Of a DNA stretch of 45,196 bases, positions 16,165-25,007 are shown piece after piece. A model generated the notes under the pieces. It searched no databases and was not told the origin of the DNA. It saw only the letters and a program-made list of their open reading frames with translations. Every line of letters starts with the position of its first letter. The stretch's first letter is position 1. The stretch comes from an uncultured Prevotella sp. (lineage in GTDB: Bacteria > Bacteroidota > Bacteroidia > Bacteroidales > Bacteroidaceae). The translations under genes and the position numbers were made by a program. Location of the stretch: the NCBI GenBank assembly GCA_900546575.1, contig URDM01000015.1, forward strand, positions 1 through 45,196, given 5' to 3'.

Positions 16165-16389
16165 GTGGACAAGAGAAATTATGCTTTCGACAAGGTCAAT
16201 TTCATTCTCATTGCTGTGGGAATGGCGATTGTCATTCTTGGTTTCATCCTAATGAGTGGTGGTGGCAGCGACGAGTCGGTGTTTGATGCCGACATCTTCA
16301 GCGTGCGCCGCATCAAGGTAGCGCCGGTGGTTTGCTTCATCGGCTTCATATCAATCGTGTATGCAATAATCAGAAAACCGAAAGACTAA
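16165..16389 (+). CDS. DUF3098 small membrane protein
   Basis: A 74-residue protein with two membrane helices (about residues 10-30 and 50-68) separated by a short loop containing VFDADIFSVRRIKVAPVV, the conserved part of the DUF3098 family. Function is unknown. The family is found in Bacteroidota between ftsX and uppP, exactly as here, which suggests a role in the cell envelope. The start is GTG: there is no in-frame ATG between the upstream stop and the conserved N-terminus. Confidence 0.85.
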   Translation: MDKRNYAFDKVNFILIAVGMAIVILGFILMSGGGSDESVFDADIFSVRRIKVAPVVCFIGFISIVYAIIRKPKD

Positions 16390-16512
16390 TGGTAGTGTTT
16401 AATTATTAATGTTTAATGATTAATTATTCTAAAACATTAATCGTTAAACACTAATCATTAATCATCAATAAAGAATTAAACATTAATAATTAATCATTAA
16501 TAATTAAAGCAA
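16390..16512. repeat. Second AT-rich spacer of inverted TTAATGTTTAA-type repeats
   Basis: TGTTTAATTATTAATGTTTAATG motifs are followed by complementary AAACATTAATCGTTAAACAC-like motifs and more TTAAT repeats, as in 16051-16164. The two spacers are clearly related to each other. Hairpins here could affect transcript processing or translation of the two GTG-initiated genes. Confidence 0.6.
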
Positions 16513-17310
16513 GTGGATTGGTTACAAGCGTTGGTCCTGGGCATTGTTCAGGGCCTTACAGAATATTTGCCAGTAAGTAGCAGCGGCCATCTTGCCATCG
16601 GTTCATACCTCTTTGGCATTGATGGCGAGGAGAATCTGGCATTCACCGTATTGGTACATGTGGCTACGGTGATGAGTACGTTCGTGGTACTGTGGAAGGA
16701 GGTAGACTGGATACTGAAAGGACTCTTCAAGTTTAAGATGAACGACGAGACCAAGTATTTCCTCAATATCGTCGTGTCGATGATACCTATAGGCATCGTC
16801 GGCGTGTTCTTCAAGGACCAGGTGGAGGAGATATTCGGTTCGGGACTGCTCATTGTGGGTTGCTGTCTGTTGCTGACAGCCCTGCTGCTCACATTCTCTT
16901 ATTATGCCAAACCGCGTCAGCGCGAACACATTTCGCTCAAGGACGCCTTCATCATCGGATTGGCTCAGGCGTGCGCCGTGCTGCCCGGACTCTCGCGCTC
17001 GGGTTCTACCATCGCCACGGGACTTCTGTTGGGCAACAAGAAGGAGAAGCTGGCACAGTTCTCGTTCCTCATGGTGATACCTCCCATACTCGGTGAGGCT
17101 CTGCTTGACGTTCTGAAGGCAGCCAAAGGCGAGGAAGCTTTCGGCGACATCAGCGTTCTGCCACTCGTAGTAGGCTTCATTGCCGCCTTCGTTAGCGGAT
17201 GTCTGGCATGCAAGTGGATGATAAACATCGTGAAGAAGGGCAAACTCATATACTTCGGTATATACTGCGCCATAGCAGGAACCGTCACTATAGTGTGCTC
17301 GCTCTTGTAA
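16513..17310 (+). CDS. uppP: Undecaprenyl-diphosphate phosphatase
   Basis: Dephosphorylates undecaprenyl diphosphate to recycle the lipid carrier for peptidoglycan and other glycans; this family is the BacA type linked to bacitracin tolerance. The 265-residue membrane protein has both signature motifs: GLTEYLPVSSSGHL at residues 14-27, with Glu17 and His26, and PGLSRSGSTIATGLLLG at about 158-174. About eight hydrophobic segments are visible. The start is GTG at 16513: the in-frame stop at 16501-16503 excludes anything longer, and a later start would remove the first helix. Confidence 0.93.
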   Translation: MDWLQALVLGIVQGLTEYLPVSSSGHLAIGSYLFGIDGEENLAFTVLVHVATVMSTFVVLWKEVDWILKGLFKFKMNDETKYFLNIVVSMIPIGIVGVFFKDQVEEIFGSGLLIVGCCLLLTALLLTFSYYAKPRQREHISLKDAFIIGLAQACAVLPGLSRSGSTIATGLLLGNKKEKLAQFSFLMVIPPILGEALLDVLKAAKGEEAFGDISVLPLVVGFIAAFVSGCLACKWMINIVKKGKLIYFGIYCAIAGTVTIVCSLL

Positions 17311-17347
17311 TCTGACTGCTTATTAATTAATAGACAACATACTGGGA

Positions 17348-18061
17348 ATGAATTTCACCAAAGGCGAAGTCATCGCCATCAACAAACCCCTTGAAATGAC
17401 GAGCTTCAGCGCTCTTGCCTTTGTGCGCAAGCGTCTGTGTATGCGTCTTGGAGTGAAGAAACTCAAGGTGGGCCATGCCGGAACGCTCGACCCCCTCGCT
17501 ACGGGTGTGCTGGTGCTCTGCACGGGCAAGTTCACCAAGCGCATCGAGGAGTTTCAGCAGCATGGCAAGGAATATACAGCCACGCTACAGCTCGGTGCCA
17601 CAACGCCAAGTTACGACATGGAGCATCCGGTCAACGAGACTTATCCCACCGACGGCATCACTCGTGAGCGCATAGAGCAGGTGCTTGAGCGCTTCAAGGG
17701 CGACATCGAGCAGGTGCCGCCTACGTTCAGCGCATGCAAGGTGAGCGGACAGCGTGCCTACGACCTGCGCCGTAAGGGTGAGGACGTAGAACTGCAGCCC
17801 AAGAAGATACGCATCGACGACATCGAACTCACATCGTTCGACCCCGAACGCATGCAGATGTCGATACGCGTAGCGTGCGGCAAGGGCACATACATACGCG
17901 CTTTGGCACGCGACATCGGCCGCGCACTCGATTCGGGAGCATATCTCACTGAGCTGTGCCGCACCCGTTCAGGCGAGTATCGCGTGGAAGACTGCCTCGA
18001 ACTGACGCAGTTTGAGGAGTGGCTCGCCAATCAGACAATAGAAACAACAGAAGATGAATAA
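17348..18061 (+). CDS. truB: tRNA pseudouridine(55) synthase
   Basis: Makes the universal pseudouridine at position 55 in the T loop of tRNAs. In the 237-residue chain, the opening INKPLEMTSFSALAFVRK and the active-site block VGHAGTLDPLATGVLVLCTGKFTK (about 41-64, catalytic Asp48) are diagnostic; CGKGTYIRALARDIGRAL at about 178-195 is a further conserved segment. It is slightly shorter than the E. coli enzyme, lacking most of the C-terminal PUA-like extension, as usual in this phylum. It ends 13 bp before queA. Confidence 0.94.
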   Translation: MNFTKGEVIAINKPLEMTSFSALAFVRKRLCMRLGVKKLKVGHAGTLDPLATGVLVLCTGKFTKRIEEFQQHGKEYTATLQLGATTPSYDMEHPVNETYPTDGITRERIEQVLERFKGDIEQVPPTFSACKVSGQRAYDLRRKGEDVELQPKKIRIDDIELTSFDPERMQMSIRVACGKGTYIRALARDIGRALDSGAYLTELCRTRSGEYRVEDCLELTQFEEWLANQTIETTEDE

Positions 18062-18074
18062 ATAAAAACGGACT

Positions 18075-19241
18075 ATGAAGTTATCACAGTTTAAATTCAA
18101 ATTACCCGAGGACCAGATTGCACTCTATCCTCACAGCTTGTACCGTGAGTTTGAGAACGACAAGGGCGAGAAGGAGACATTCCGCATTACACGCCGCGAC
18201 GAGTGCCGTCTGATGGTTCTGCACAAGAAATCTCAAACTATTGACATGTATAAGAAGGATGCCGACGGCAAGCCCATCGAGGGCGAATACCTCGACTTCC
18301 GCAATGTTCTCGACTACTTCGACGAGCACGATACATTCATCTTCAACGACACAAAGGTGTTTCCTGCGCGCCTCTATGGCACAAAGGAGAAGACAGATGC
18401 TAAGATTGAGGTGTTCTTGCTGCGCGAACTCAATGAGGAGATGCGCCTCTGGGACGTGCTCGTTGAGCCGGCACGTAAGATTCGTATAGGCAACAAGTTG
18501 TTCTTCGACGAGTCGGGCACAATGGTGGCTGAGGTTATCGACAACACTACAAGCCGCGGTCGTACGCTGCGCTTCCTCTACGACTGTCCGCACGACGAGT
18601 TCAAGCGCGAACTGTTTTCACTTGGCGAGGCTCCGTTGCCACGCTATATCATCGACCGTCGTGAGAACCATCATGCCACAGAGGACGACTTCGACGACTT
18701 CCAGTGTATCTTCGCTAAGAACGAAGGTGCCGTTACTGCTCCTGCTACAGGCTTGCACTTCTCGCGCGAGCTGATGAAGCGCATGGAAATCAAGGGTCTT
18801 AACTTCGCTTATATCACCCTGCATTGCGGTCTGGGCAACTTCCACGACATCGAGGTGGAGGACCTTACCAAGCACAAGATGGATTCAGAGCAGATGCATA
18901 TCGGCGCTGAGGCTTGCGCTATCGTCAACAAGACAAAGCAGGAAGGACGCCATGTGTGTGCCGTAGGTACAAGCGTTGTAAAGGCAACTGAAACTGCTGT
19001 TGGCACCGACGGAATGCTGAAGGAATACGAGGGATGGACCAATAAGTTCATTTTCCCGCCTTACGACTTCGGATTGGCAGATTCAATGATAGCCAACTTC
19101 TATCATCCGTACTCTACATTGCTTATGGAGACAGCCGCATTTGGTGGCTACGACCTCGTGATGGAGGCTTACAACCTCGCCGTTAAGCACGGATTCATGT
19201 TCGGATGCTATGGCGACGCATTGCTCATCCTCAACGACTAA
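18075..19241 (+). CDS. queA: S-adenosylmethionine:tRNA ribosyltransferase-isomerase
   Basis: Transfers and isomerises the ribosyl part of SAM onto preQ1 in tRNA to make epoxyqueuosine. The 388 residues exceed the usual 340-350. Extra residues are spread over the first 90 (ENDKGEKETF and the KKDADGKPIEGEYLDF region), between the conserved start (FKFKLPEDQIALYP) and FIFNDTKVFPARLYG. Conserved blocks FSLGEAPLPRYI, EGAVTAPATGLHFSRELM, TLHCGLGNFHDIEVEDLTKHKMDSE, VGTSVVKATETA and FHPYSTLLM-like NFYHPYSTLLM are intact. A second tRNA-modification gene directly after truB; a terminator-like hairpin follows. Confidence 0.93.
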   Translation: MKLSQFKFKLPEDQIALYPHSLYREFENDKGEKETFRITRRDECRLMVLHKKSQTIDMYKKDADGKPIEGEYLDFRNVLDYFDEHDTFIFNDTKVFPARLYGTKEKTDAKIEVFLLRELNEEMRLWDVLVEPARKIRIGNKLFFDESGTMVAEVIDNTTSRGRTLRFLYDCPHDEFKRELFSLGEAPLPRYIIDRRENHHATEDDFDDFQCIFAKNEGAVTAPATGLHFSRELMKRMEIKGLNFAYITLHCGLGNFHDIEVEDLTKHKMDSEQMHIGAEACAIVNKTKQEGRHVCAVGTSVVKATETAVGTDGMLKEYEGWTNKFIFPPYDFGLADSMIANFYHPYSTLLMETAAFGGYDLVMEAYNLAVKHGFMFGCYGDALLILND

Positions 19242-19295
19242 AGTCGAGATGTGGCATAACAGACAAACAATCGACATCGTACAATAATTGAACAG

Positions 19296-19353
19296 CAAAA
19301 ACAACATTGTTAACTCTCTATGAAAGTTAGGCAACGTTGTTTTTGTTGTTTTT
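19296..19353 (+). terminator. Terminator-like hairpin between queA and folK
   Basis: CAAAAACAACATTG (19296-19309) pairs with CAACGTTGTTTTTG (19332-19345) with one mismatch, followed by TTGTTTTT. If it works, folK starts just beyond a partial or complete stop of queA transcription. Confidence 0.65.
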
Positions 19354-19365
19354 ACATAGTTCATT

Positions 19366-19785
19366 ATGCAGGAACAGACTCTACATATTCTTTATCTTTC
19401 GCTCGGCTCCAATCTCGGCGACCGTCATGCCATAATGCGCCGCGCCATACACCTTATTAATAATGAGGTGGGCTGCGTCGACCGTGAATCATCGCCTATC
19501 GAGACCGAACCATGGGGCTTTGAGTCTGCCAACAAGTTCTTGAATATGTGCATACGTGTGCAGACATCGTTGTCGCCCGAAGCTGTGCTTGACGTCACAC
19601 AGGACATAGAGCGTAGGCTCGGCAGAACCTTGAAGTCGGTAGACGGGCAATATCACGACCGCCCGATAGACATCGACATGCTCATGTACGACAATCTGCA
19701 CCTGTCAACCACACGCCTCACGCTGCCCCATCCGCACATGCATGAGCGCGACTTTGTAATGATACCGCTTAGAGAAATACTGTAA
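19366..19785 (+). CDS. folK: 2-amino-4-hydroxy-6-hydroxymethyldihydropteridine diphosphokinase
   Basis: Transfers diphosphate from ATP to 6-hydroxymethyl-dihydropterin in folate synthesis. The 139-residue chain shows LSLGSNLGDR at about residues 10-19, the pterin-binding PIETEPWGF segment, and the signature DRPIDIDMLMYDN at about 100-112, whose aspartates bind the magnesium ions. It is slightly smaller than the E. coli protein but has all the conserved parts. It is the last gene of the ftsX-to-folK run. Confidence 0.93.
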   Translation: MQEQTLHILYLSLGSNLGDRHAIMRRAIHLINNEVGCVDRESSPIETEPWGFESANKFLNMCIRVQTSLSPEAVLDVTQDIERRLGRTLKSVDGQYHDRPIDIDMLMYDNLHLSTTRLTLPHPHMHERDFVMIPLREIL

Positions 19786-19821
19786 AAAAGAGTTAATTCT
19801 TGCGTGTTTTATACTCGTATC

Positions 19822-19853
19822 TTGCTGATTACGAATAAAAAGTAGTACCTTTG
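19822..19853 (+). promoter_or_regulatory. Promoter of rpsO
   Basis: TTG at 19822-19824, a 21-bp spacer and TACCTTTG at 19846-19853 match the Bacteroidota consensus well. Transcription would start about 45 bp before the ATG at 19904. Confidence 0.75.
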
Positions 19854-19903
19854 CACCCGCATTACGCAAAAAATCAATAATATTTTAAATTTACAAAAGT
19901 TCT

Positions 19904-20173
19904 ATGTATTTAGATCAGGCAAAAAAACAAGAGATCTTTGGACAGTACGGAAAGTCTAACACTGATACTGGTTCAGCTGAGAGCCAGATAGCATTGTTCT
20001 CATACCGTATTTCCCATTTGACGGAACATCTTAAGAAGAACCGTAAAGATTATACTACCGCACGTTCTTTGACACAGCTGGTAGGAAAGCGCCGCGCATT
20101 GCTCAACTATCTGTACGACCGCGACATCAATCGCTACCGTGCAATCATCAAGGCCCTCGGTCTTCGTAAGTAA
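19904..20173 (+). CDS. rpsO: 30S ribosomal protein S15
   Basis: Primary rRNA-binding protein of the small subunit that organises the central domain of 16S rRNA. The 89 residues match the family over their whole length: FGQYGKSNTDTGSAESQIALFSYRISHLTEHLKKNRKDY near residues 12-50, then VGKRRALLNYLYDRDINRYRAIIKALGLRK to the end. It has its own promoter and a strong terminator, so it is monocistronic. Confidence 0.97.
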   Translation: MYLDQAKKQEIFGQYGKSNTDTGSAESQIALFSYRISHLTEHLKKNRKDYTTARSLTQLVGKRRALLNYLYDRDINRYRAIIKALGLRK

Positions 20174-20202
20174 TTCGCGCACAGAAAGCTTAAGGCAAAC
20201 AG

Positions 20203-20239
20203 AAAGTCCCGAAAACGATTCAAGTTTTCGGGACTTTTT
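20203..20239 (+). terminator. Rho-independent terminator after rpsO
   Basis: AAAGTCCCGAAAAC (20203-20216) and GTTTTCGGGACTTT (20224-20237) form a perfect 14-bp stem with a 7-nt loop, ending in a T run. Confidence 0.9.
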
Positions 20240-20262
20240 GCGTATATGTGAACAAAACTTCG

Positions 20263-20270
20263 TAACTTTG
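20263..20270 (+). promoter_or_regulatory. -7 element for typA
   Basis: TAACTTTG; a TTG at 20238-20240, at the foot of the rpsO terminator, stands 22 bp upstream and may act as the -33 element. Confidence 0.6.
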
Positions 20271-20298
20271 CAAAAAGTTTTTTTAAGGTACTATATAA

Positions 20299-22101
20299 AT
20301 GCAAGACATTAGAAACATTGCGATTATTGCCCACGTCGACCACGGCAAGACTACTCTTGTCGACAAGATGATGTTGGCGGGCAAGCTGTTCCGCGACGGC
20401 CAGGATAACAGTGGCCAGGTATTGGATGCCAATGATCTGGAGCGTGAACGAGGAATAACCATCCTTTCCAAGAACGTGTCAATCAATTGGAAAGGTACAA
20501 AAATCAATATTATAGACACCCCGGGACACTCCGACTTCGGCGGTGAGGTAGAACGCGTGCTCAATATGGCAGATGGTTGCATCCTGCTTGTTGATGCTTT
20601 CGAGGGCCCGATGCCCCAGACACGCTTCGTTCTTCAAAAGGCGCTGGAGATAGGATTGAAGCCTATCGTTGTAGTTAATAAGGTAGACAAGCCAAACTGT
20701 CGTCCTGAAGAGGTCTACGAGATGGTGTTCGACCTTATGTTCTCGCTCAATGCCACTGAGGATCAGCTCGACTTCCCCGTTGTATATGGCTCTGCCAAGA
20801 ACGGATGGATGGCTGAGGACTATAAGACTCCGACCGATAACATCGACTATCTGCTTGATAAGATTGTTGAGGTGATACCGGCTCCGAAGGTGCTTGAGGG
20901 TACTCCGCAGTTGCTTATCACTTCGCTCGACTACTCAAGCTACACTGGTCGTATCGCAGTGGGACGTGTTCATCGTGGCACTCTGACTGAGGGCATGAAC
21001 GTAACCATATCACATCGTGACGGCAAGATGGAGAAGACCAAGATCAAGGAGATTCACGTGTTTGAGGGAATGGGTCAGAAGAAGGTGGAAGAGGTTCACT
21101 CTGGCGACATCTGCGCTATCGTTGGTCTTGAGAATTTTGAGATTGGTGACACCATTTGCGACTTCGAAAATCCCGAGCCGCTGCCTCCAATTGCCATCGA
21201 TGAGCCTACAATGAGTATGCTTTTTACCATCAACGACTCACCGTTCTTCGGCAAGGAAGGTAAGTTTGTGACTTCACGTCACGTCAACGACCGCCTTCAG
21301 AAGGAGCTTGAGAAGAACCTTGCGCTGCGTGTTCGTCCTTTCGAGGACTCTACAGATAAGTGGATTGTCAGCGGACGTGGTGTGCTTCACCTCTCAGTTC
21401 TCATCGAGACTATGCGTCGTGAGGGCTACGAGCTTCAGGTAGGTCAGCCGCAGGTAATCTACAAGGAGATTGACGGACAGAAGTGTGAGCCTATCGAGGA
21501 GTTGACAATCAATGTGCCTGAGGAGTTCTCAAGCAAGATGATTGATATGGTGACACGTCGTAAGGGTGAGATGACATCAATGCAGACACTCGGCGACCGT
21601 GTTGACATTGAGTTTGATATTCCTTCGCGTGGCATTATCGGATTGCGTACCAATGTGCTCACAGCAAGCCAGGGTGAGGCCATTATGGCTCACCGCTTCA
21701 AGGAGTATCAGCCGTATAAGGGTGAGATTGTACGCCGTATGAACGGTTCGATGATTGCAATGGAGACAGGTACAGCCTATGCTTACTCTATAGACAAGCT
21801 TCAGGATCGTGGCAAGTTCTTCATCGATCCGGGTGAAGAAGTTTACGGCGGTCAGGTAGTGGGCGAGCATGTGCATGACAACGACCTTGTAATCAACGTT
21901 ACCAAGGCAAAGCAGCTCACCAATGTGCGTGCCAGTGGCTCTGACGAGAAGGCCCGCGTGATACCGAAGGTTGTAATGAGTCTTGAGGAATGTCTTGAGT
22001 ATATCAAGGGCGACGAGCTTGTTGAGGTTACTCCGAAGAGCATCCGTATGCGCAAGATTACTCTCGATCATCTTGCACGCAAGCGTTCTAACAAGGACTA
22101 A
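20299..22101 (+). CDS. typA: Ribosome-associated translational GTPase TypA/BipA
   Basis: A 600-residue translational GTPase related to EF-G that assists 50S assembly and growth under stress. G1 is AHVDHGKTTL at residues 11-20; GITILSKN follows ERER at G2; G3 is DTPGHSDFGGEVERVL; G4 is NKVDKPNCRPEEV; G5 is GSAKNGW. Domains II, III and V follow, and the C-terminal SIRMRKITLDHLARKRS is the family-specific RNA-binding tail. Its own promoter lies next to the rpsO terminator. Confidence 0.96.
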   Translation: MQDIRNIAIIAHVDHGKTTLVDKMMLAGKLFRDGQDNSGQVLDANDLERERGITILSKNVSINWKGTKINIIDTPGHSDFGGEVERVLNMADGCILLVDAFEGPMPQTRFVLQKALEIGLKPIVVVNKVDKPNCRPEEVYEMVFDLMFSLNATEDQLDFPVVYGSAKNGWMAEDYKTPTDNIDYLLDKIVEVIPAPKVLEGTPQLLITSLDYSSYTGRIAVGRVHRGTLTEGMNVTISHRDGKMEKTKIKEIHVFEGMGQKKVEEVHSGDICAIVGLENFEIGDTICDFENPEPLPPIAIDEPTMSMLFTINDSPFFGKEGKFVTSRHVNDRLQKELEKNLALRVRPFEDSTDKWIVSGRGVLHLSVLIETMRREGYELQVGQPQVIYKEIDGQKCEPIEELTINVPEEFSSKMIDMVTRRKGEMTSMQTLGDRVDIEFDIPSRGIIGLRTNVLTASQGEAIMAHRFKEYQPYKGEIVRRMNGSMIAMETGTAYAYSIDKLQDRGKFFIDPGEEVYGGQVVGEHVHDNDLVINVTKAKQLTNVRASGSDEKARVIPKVVMSLEECLEYIKGDELVEVTPKSIRMRKITLDHLARKRSNKD

Positions 22102-22173
22102 TGTCTTGCTTGTGGTTTAGTATGTCGCTGATATGCTGACCAAACTCAAGTATACAATATTTGAAAATATAGG

Positions 22174-22213
22174 AAAGGTGTTTCTTGGCATAGATGTCGG
22201 GGGACACCTTTTA
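22174..22213 (+). terminator. Terminator-like hairpin after typA
   Basis: AAAGGTGT (22174-22181) pairs with ACACCTTT (22204-22211) around a 22-nt loop, followed by TTATTATAA. The loop is long and the T run is short, so efficiency is uncertain. Confidence 0.5.
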
Positions 22214-22242
22214 TTATAATAATGTATAAGGAAATAATAACT

Positions 22243-22962
22243 ATGAAGAAATCATTATTGTCACTTCTCGTTATGTTGAGCTGTGTTGTGGCGTCGGCAC
22301 AGACTGCTGCGGGCAAGTTTTCGATTATTCCACGTGTGGGAGTGAGTCTGGCCAATCTTTCGGGCGATGGCGTTTATTTCAATACAGGAAGCAGTACGGG
22401 AGCGTGGGGCTCGTCGCGCAACAAGCCGGGGTTTACCGTAGGAGTAGACTTGGATTATCAGTTAACCAATTCGTTTTCGGTCATGTTGGGTGCCCATTAT
22501 GCCCAGCAAGGTTGCAATTATGGCAATGTCAACGAGCAGACATCGCAGTCGGGCAACGTTAATACGTATGTCGGACTGAACGATTTGTCTACACAGTTGC
22601 ACGTAATCAATGTTCCGTTGCTGTTCAACTACTATGTTGCTCCGGGATTTGCTGTGAAGACTGGTGTACAGTTTGGCTTCCCCGTATCGGGTAAGTTGAA
22701 GTATACCGAGACAAAATTCACCGAGAATGACAACGACGAGTTTGTAGCCGATACACCGAAGAAGCATGACATCAACCTCAATTCAACAATCAAGAAGGTT
22801 GACTTCTCAATCCCAGTCGGACTTTCGTTTGAATATATGAACGTGATAATTGACGCACGCTACAACATCGGACTTACAAATGTTCAGAAGGATTTCCTTG
22901 AATTGAAGCCCGTTAAGAACCGTGTGTTTATGTTTAGCGCAGCTTATCGTTTCCAGTTGTAG
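22243..22962 (+). CDS. Outer-membrane beta-barrel protein (PorT-like)
   Basis: A 239-residue exported protein. Starting at the ATG at 22243 gives a clean signal peptide (MKKSLLSLLVMLSCVVASAQ, cleaved after SAQ) and a purine-rich AAGGA about 12 nt upstream; an upstream ATG at 22222 would add seven residues before the signal. The mature part alternates short strands (GFTVGVDLDYQLTNSFSVMLGAHYAQQG, DARYNIGLTN) and ends SAAYRFQL, typical of the small Bacteroidota outer-membrane beta-barrel family (PF13568 type). Its specific job is unknown. It converges on the fumarase gene. Confidence 0.82.
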   Translation: MKKSLLSLLVMLSCVVASAQTAAGKFSIIPRVGVSLANLSGDGVYFNTGSSTGAWGSSRNKPGFTVGVDLDYQLTNSFSVMLGAHYAQQGCNYGNVNEQTSQSGNVNTYVGLNDLSTQLHVINVPLLFNYYVAPGFAVKTGVQFGFPVSGKLKYTETKFTENDNDEFVADTPKKHDINLNSTIKKVDFSIPVGLSFEYMNVIIDARYNIGLTNVQKDFLELKPVKNRVFMFSAAYRFQL

Positions 22963-22987
22963 GAAACATAAAACAATAAAAGACAAT

Positions 22988-23039
22988 AAAAAAAACAGCA
23001 TTGAATACTTCTTTGTAAAGTAATCAATGCTGTTTTTTT
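22988..23039. terminator. Bidirectional terminator between the barrel gene and fumarase
   Basis: AAAAAACAGCATTGA and TCAATGCTGTTTTTTT form a stem of about 15 bp with a 19-nt loop, flanked by an A run on the left and a T run on the right, so it can end transcripts from both converging genes. Confidence 0.85.
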
Positions 23040-23065
23040 GTGCTATTACTTGCAGTTACGGCGTC

Positions 23066-24715
23066 TTACTTGCAGTTAGGGCACCAAGGCTTCAACTGCT
23101 GGAAGAAGTCGTTGCCCTTATCGTCAACGAGGATGAACGCAGGGAAGTCCTCAACGGTAATCTTCCATATAGCCTCCATGCCGAGTTCGGGATACTCTAC
23201 GCACTCGATGCTCTTGATAGAGCTCTGCGACAGAACGGCAGCCACGCCACCGATTGTGCCGAGATAGAATCCGCCGTGCTTCTTGCAGGCGTCGGTCACT
23301 ACCTGCGAACGGTTGCCCTTGGCAATCATAACGAGCGATGCGCCGTGATCCTGGAACTCGTCTACGTATGGGTCCATACGATTGGCAGTGGTCGGACCCA
23401 TTGAACCGCAAGGATAACCCTCCGGAGTCTTAGCCGGTCCGGCGTAGAGAATAGGATGGTTCTTGAAGTATTCAGGCATCTCTTCGCCAGCATCCAGACG
23501 AGCCTTAAGCTTAGCGTGGGCGATGTCGCGAGCCACGATGATAGTACCCTTCAGGTTAACACGTGTGCTGACAGGATACTTAGAGAGTTCTGCGCAAACA
23601 GCCTCGATACCGTTGTCGAGGTTGATCTCGATGCCCTTAGTGCCCTCGCCCGGACGACGAAGTTCTTCAGGGATAAGCTCAGAAGGATTAGAGTCCATCA
23701 CCTCAAGGAAGATACCGTCCTTTGTAATCTTACCCTTGATGTTGCGGTCGGCCGAACAGCTCACGCCCATACCGATAGGACAGCTTGCTCCATGACGTGG
23801 AAGACGGATCACACGGATGTCGTGTGCCAGGTACTTGCCGCCGAACTGGGCACCCAGACCAATCTTGTGAGCCTCCTTCAGAAGTTTCTCCTCAAGGTCG
23901 ATGTCGCGGAAAGCGCGTCCGGTCTCGTCGCCAGTTGTAGGCAGAGTGTCGTAGTATTTGATTGAAGCGAGCTTCACTGTGAGCAGGTTTTTCTCTGCCG
24001 ATGTGCCGCCAATAACGAATGCGATGTGGTAAGGAGGACAAGCCGCTGTGCCGAGGCTCTTCATCTTCTCAACGAGGAAAGGCAGCAATGTGCCCTCGTT
24101 CTGGATAGTAGCCTTGGTCATCGGATAGAAATATGTCTTGTTGGCAGAGCCACCGCCCTTAGCCACCATAACAAAACGATACTCGTCGCCCTCTACAGCC
24201 TCGATGTCGATCTGTGCCGGGAGGTTGCAGCGTGTGTTCACCTCGTCGTACATATTGAGCGGAGCGTTCTGCGAGTAGCGCAGGTTGTCCTGTGTGAAAG
24301 TGTTGTAGACACCGCGCGACAGAGCCTCTTCGTCCTCGAAGTCAGTCCATACACGCTGTCCCTTCTCGCCGTGGATGATGGCAGTACCGGTGTCCTGGCA
24401 GAAAGGCAGGATACCCTTGCAGGCTGTCTCAGCGTTGCGCAGGAACTGCAGAGCAACGTACTTGTCGTTCTCAGAAGCCTCAGGGTCAGACAGAATCTTT
24501 GCAACCTGCAGGTTATGTTCGCGACGCAGCATGAATTCTACGTCGTGGAAAGCCTGCTGTGCGAGCAATGTCAGAGCCTCCTTCGAAACTTTCAGGATTG
24601 TCTTGCCTTCAAACTCACCGGTGCTCACGCCTTCCTTGCTGAGCAAGCGGTATTCAGTAGTATCCTCGCCCAACTGGAACATAGGAGCATACTTGAAATC
24701 TGGTGTTGATGCCAT
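23066..24715 (-). CDS. fum: Fumarate hydratase, class I (iron-sulfur)
   Basis: Interconverts fumarate and malate in the TCA or reductive succinate pathway, using an oxygen-sensitive [4Fe-4S] cluster. The 549-residue chain has the alpha part (PFCQDTGTAIIHGEKGQRVWT; KGGGSANKTYFYPM) and beta part (GASCPIGMGVSCSADRNIKGKI; YAGPAKTPEGYPCGSMGPTTANRMD; KGNRSQVVTDACKKHGGFYLGTIGGVAA) fused as in FumA/FumB. Cluster cysteines are probably those in PFCQD, TAACPPYH and GVSCSAD. A C-terminal CPNC pair is present. It has its own promoter and a terminator shared with the converging gene. It could also be called fumA; I use the generic symbol. Confidence 0.94.
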   Translation of the reverse strand: MASTPDFKYAPMFQLGEDTTEYRLLSKEGVSTGEFEGKTILKVSKEALTLLAQQAFHDVEFMLRREHNLQVAKILSDPEASENDKYVALQFLRNAETACKGILPFCQDTGTAIIHGEKGQRVWTDFEDEEALSRGVYNTFTQDNLRYSQNAPLNMYDEVNTRCNLPAQIDIEAVEGDEYRFVMVAKGGGSANKTYFYPMTKATIQNEGTLLPFLVEKMKSLGTAACPPYHIAFVIGGTSAEKNLLTVKLASIKYYDTLPTTGDETGRAFRDIDLEEKLLKEAHKIGLGAQFGGKYLAHDIRVIRLPRHGASCPIGMGVSCSADRNIKGKITKDGIFLEVMDSNPSELIPEELRRPGEGTKGIEINLDNGIEAVCAELSKYPVSTRVNLKGTIIVARDIAHAKLKARLDAGEEMPEYFKNHPILYAGPAKTPEGYPCGSMGPTTANRMDPYVDEFQDHGASLVMIAKGNRSQVVTDACKKHGGFYLGTIGGVAAVLSQSSIKSIECVEYPELGMEAIWKITVEDFPAFILVDDKGNDFFQQLKPWCPNCK

Positions 24716-24757
24716 AATGTTATTTAGTTAATTGATGATTTGAAAATTTCTTTGCCA

Positions 24758-24787
24758 CAAAGTTACAACGAATTGAAGACAATGCAA
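24758..24787 (-). promoter_or_regulatory. Promoter of the fumarase gene
   Basis: On the minus strand, TTG (plus 24785-24787), a 19-bp spacer and TAACTTTG (plus 24758-24765). Transcription would begin about 35 bp before the ATG. Confidence 0.7.
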
Positions 24788-24999
24788 AATAATTGCCGCC
24801 TTTATTTTCCCCTATTTTACGGTAAAATCTTAATCGCAAGCTTTATGATATTTGTGCAACTTGCCATTGTTAACGTATTGTGGCGAAAATCGTGTCGTTT
24901 TATTATCAAAACCCTACGAAACTATACTAATTTGTAAGTATTATGAATGGTAGAATGAAAAAAGTTTATTCTTTAATGCGCTTTGTTGTCTAATTTGCG

Positions 25000-25007
25000 T
25001 AACTTTG
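25000..25007 (+). promoter_or_regulatory. -7 element for ddh
   Basis: TAACTTTG about 37 bp before the ATG at 25044. The upstream TTG copies (24983-24988) are closer than usual, so the -33 element is uncertain. Confidence 0.6.

Noticed and set aside
23456..24709. Frames antisense to the fumarase gene (169 and 227 codons)
   Set aside because: The minus strand has a complete, motif-rich fumarase across the same bases.
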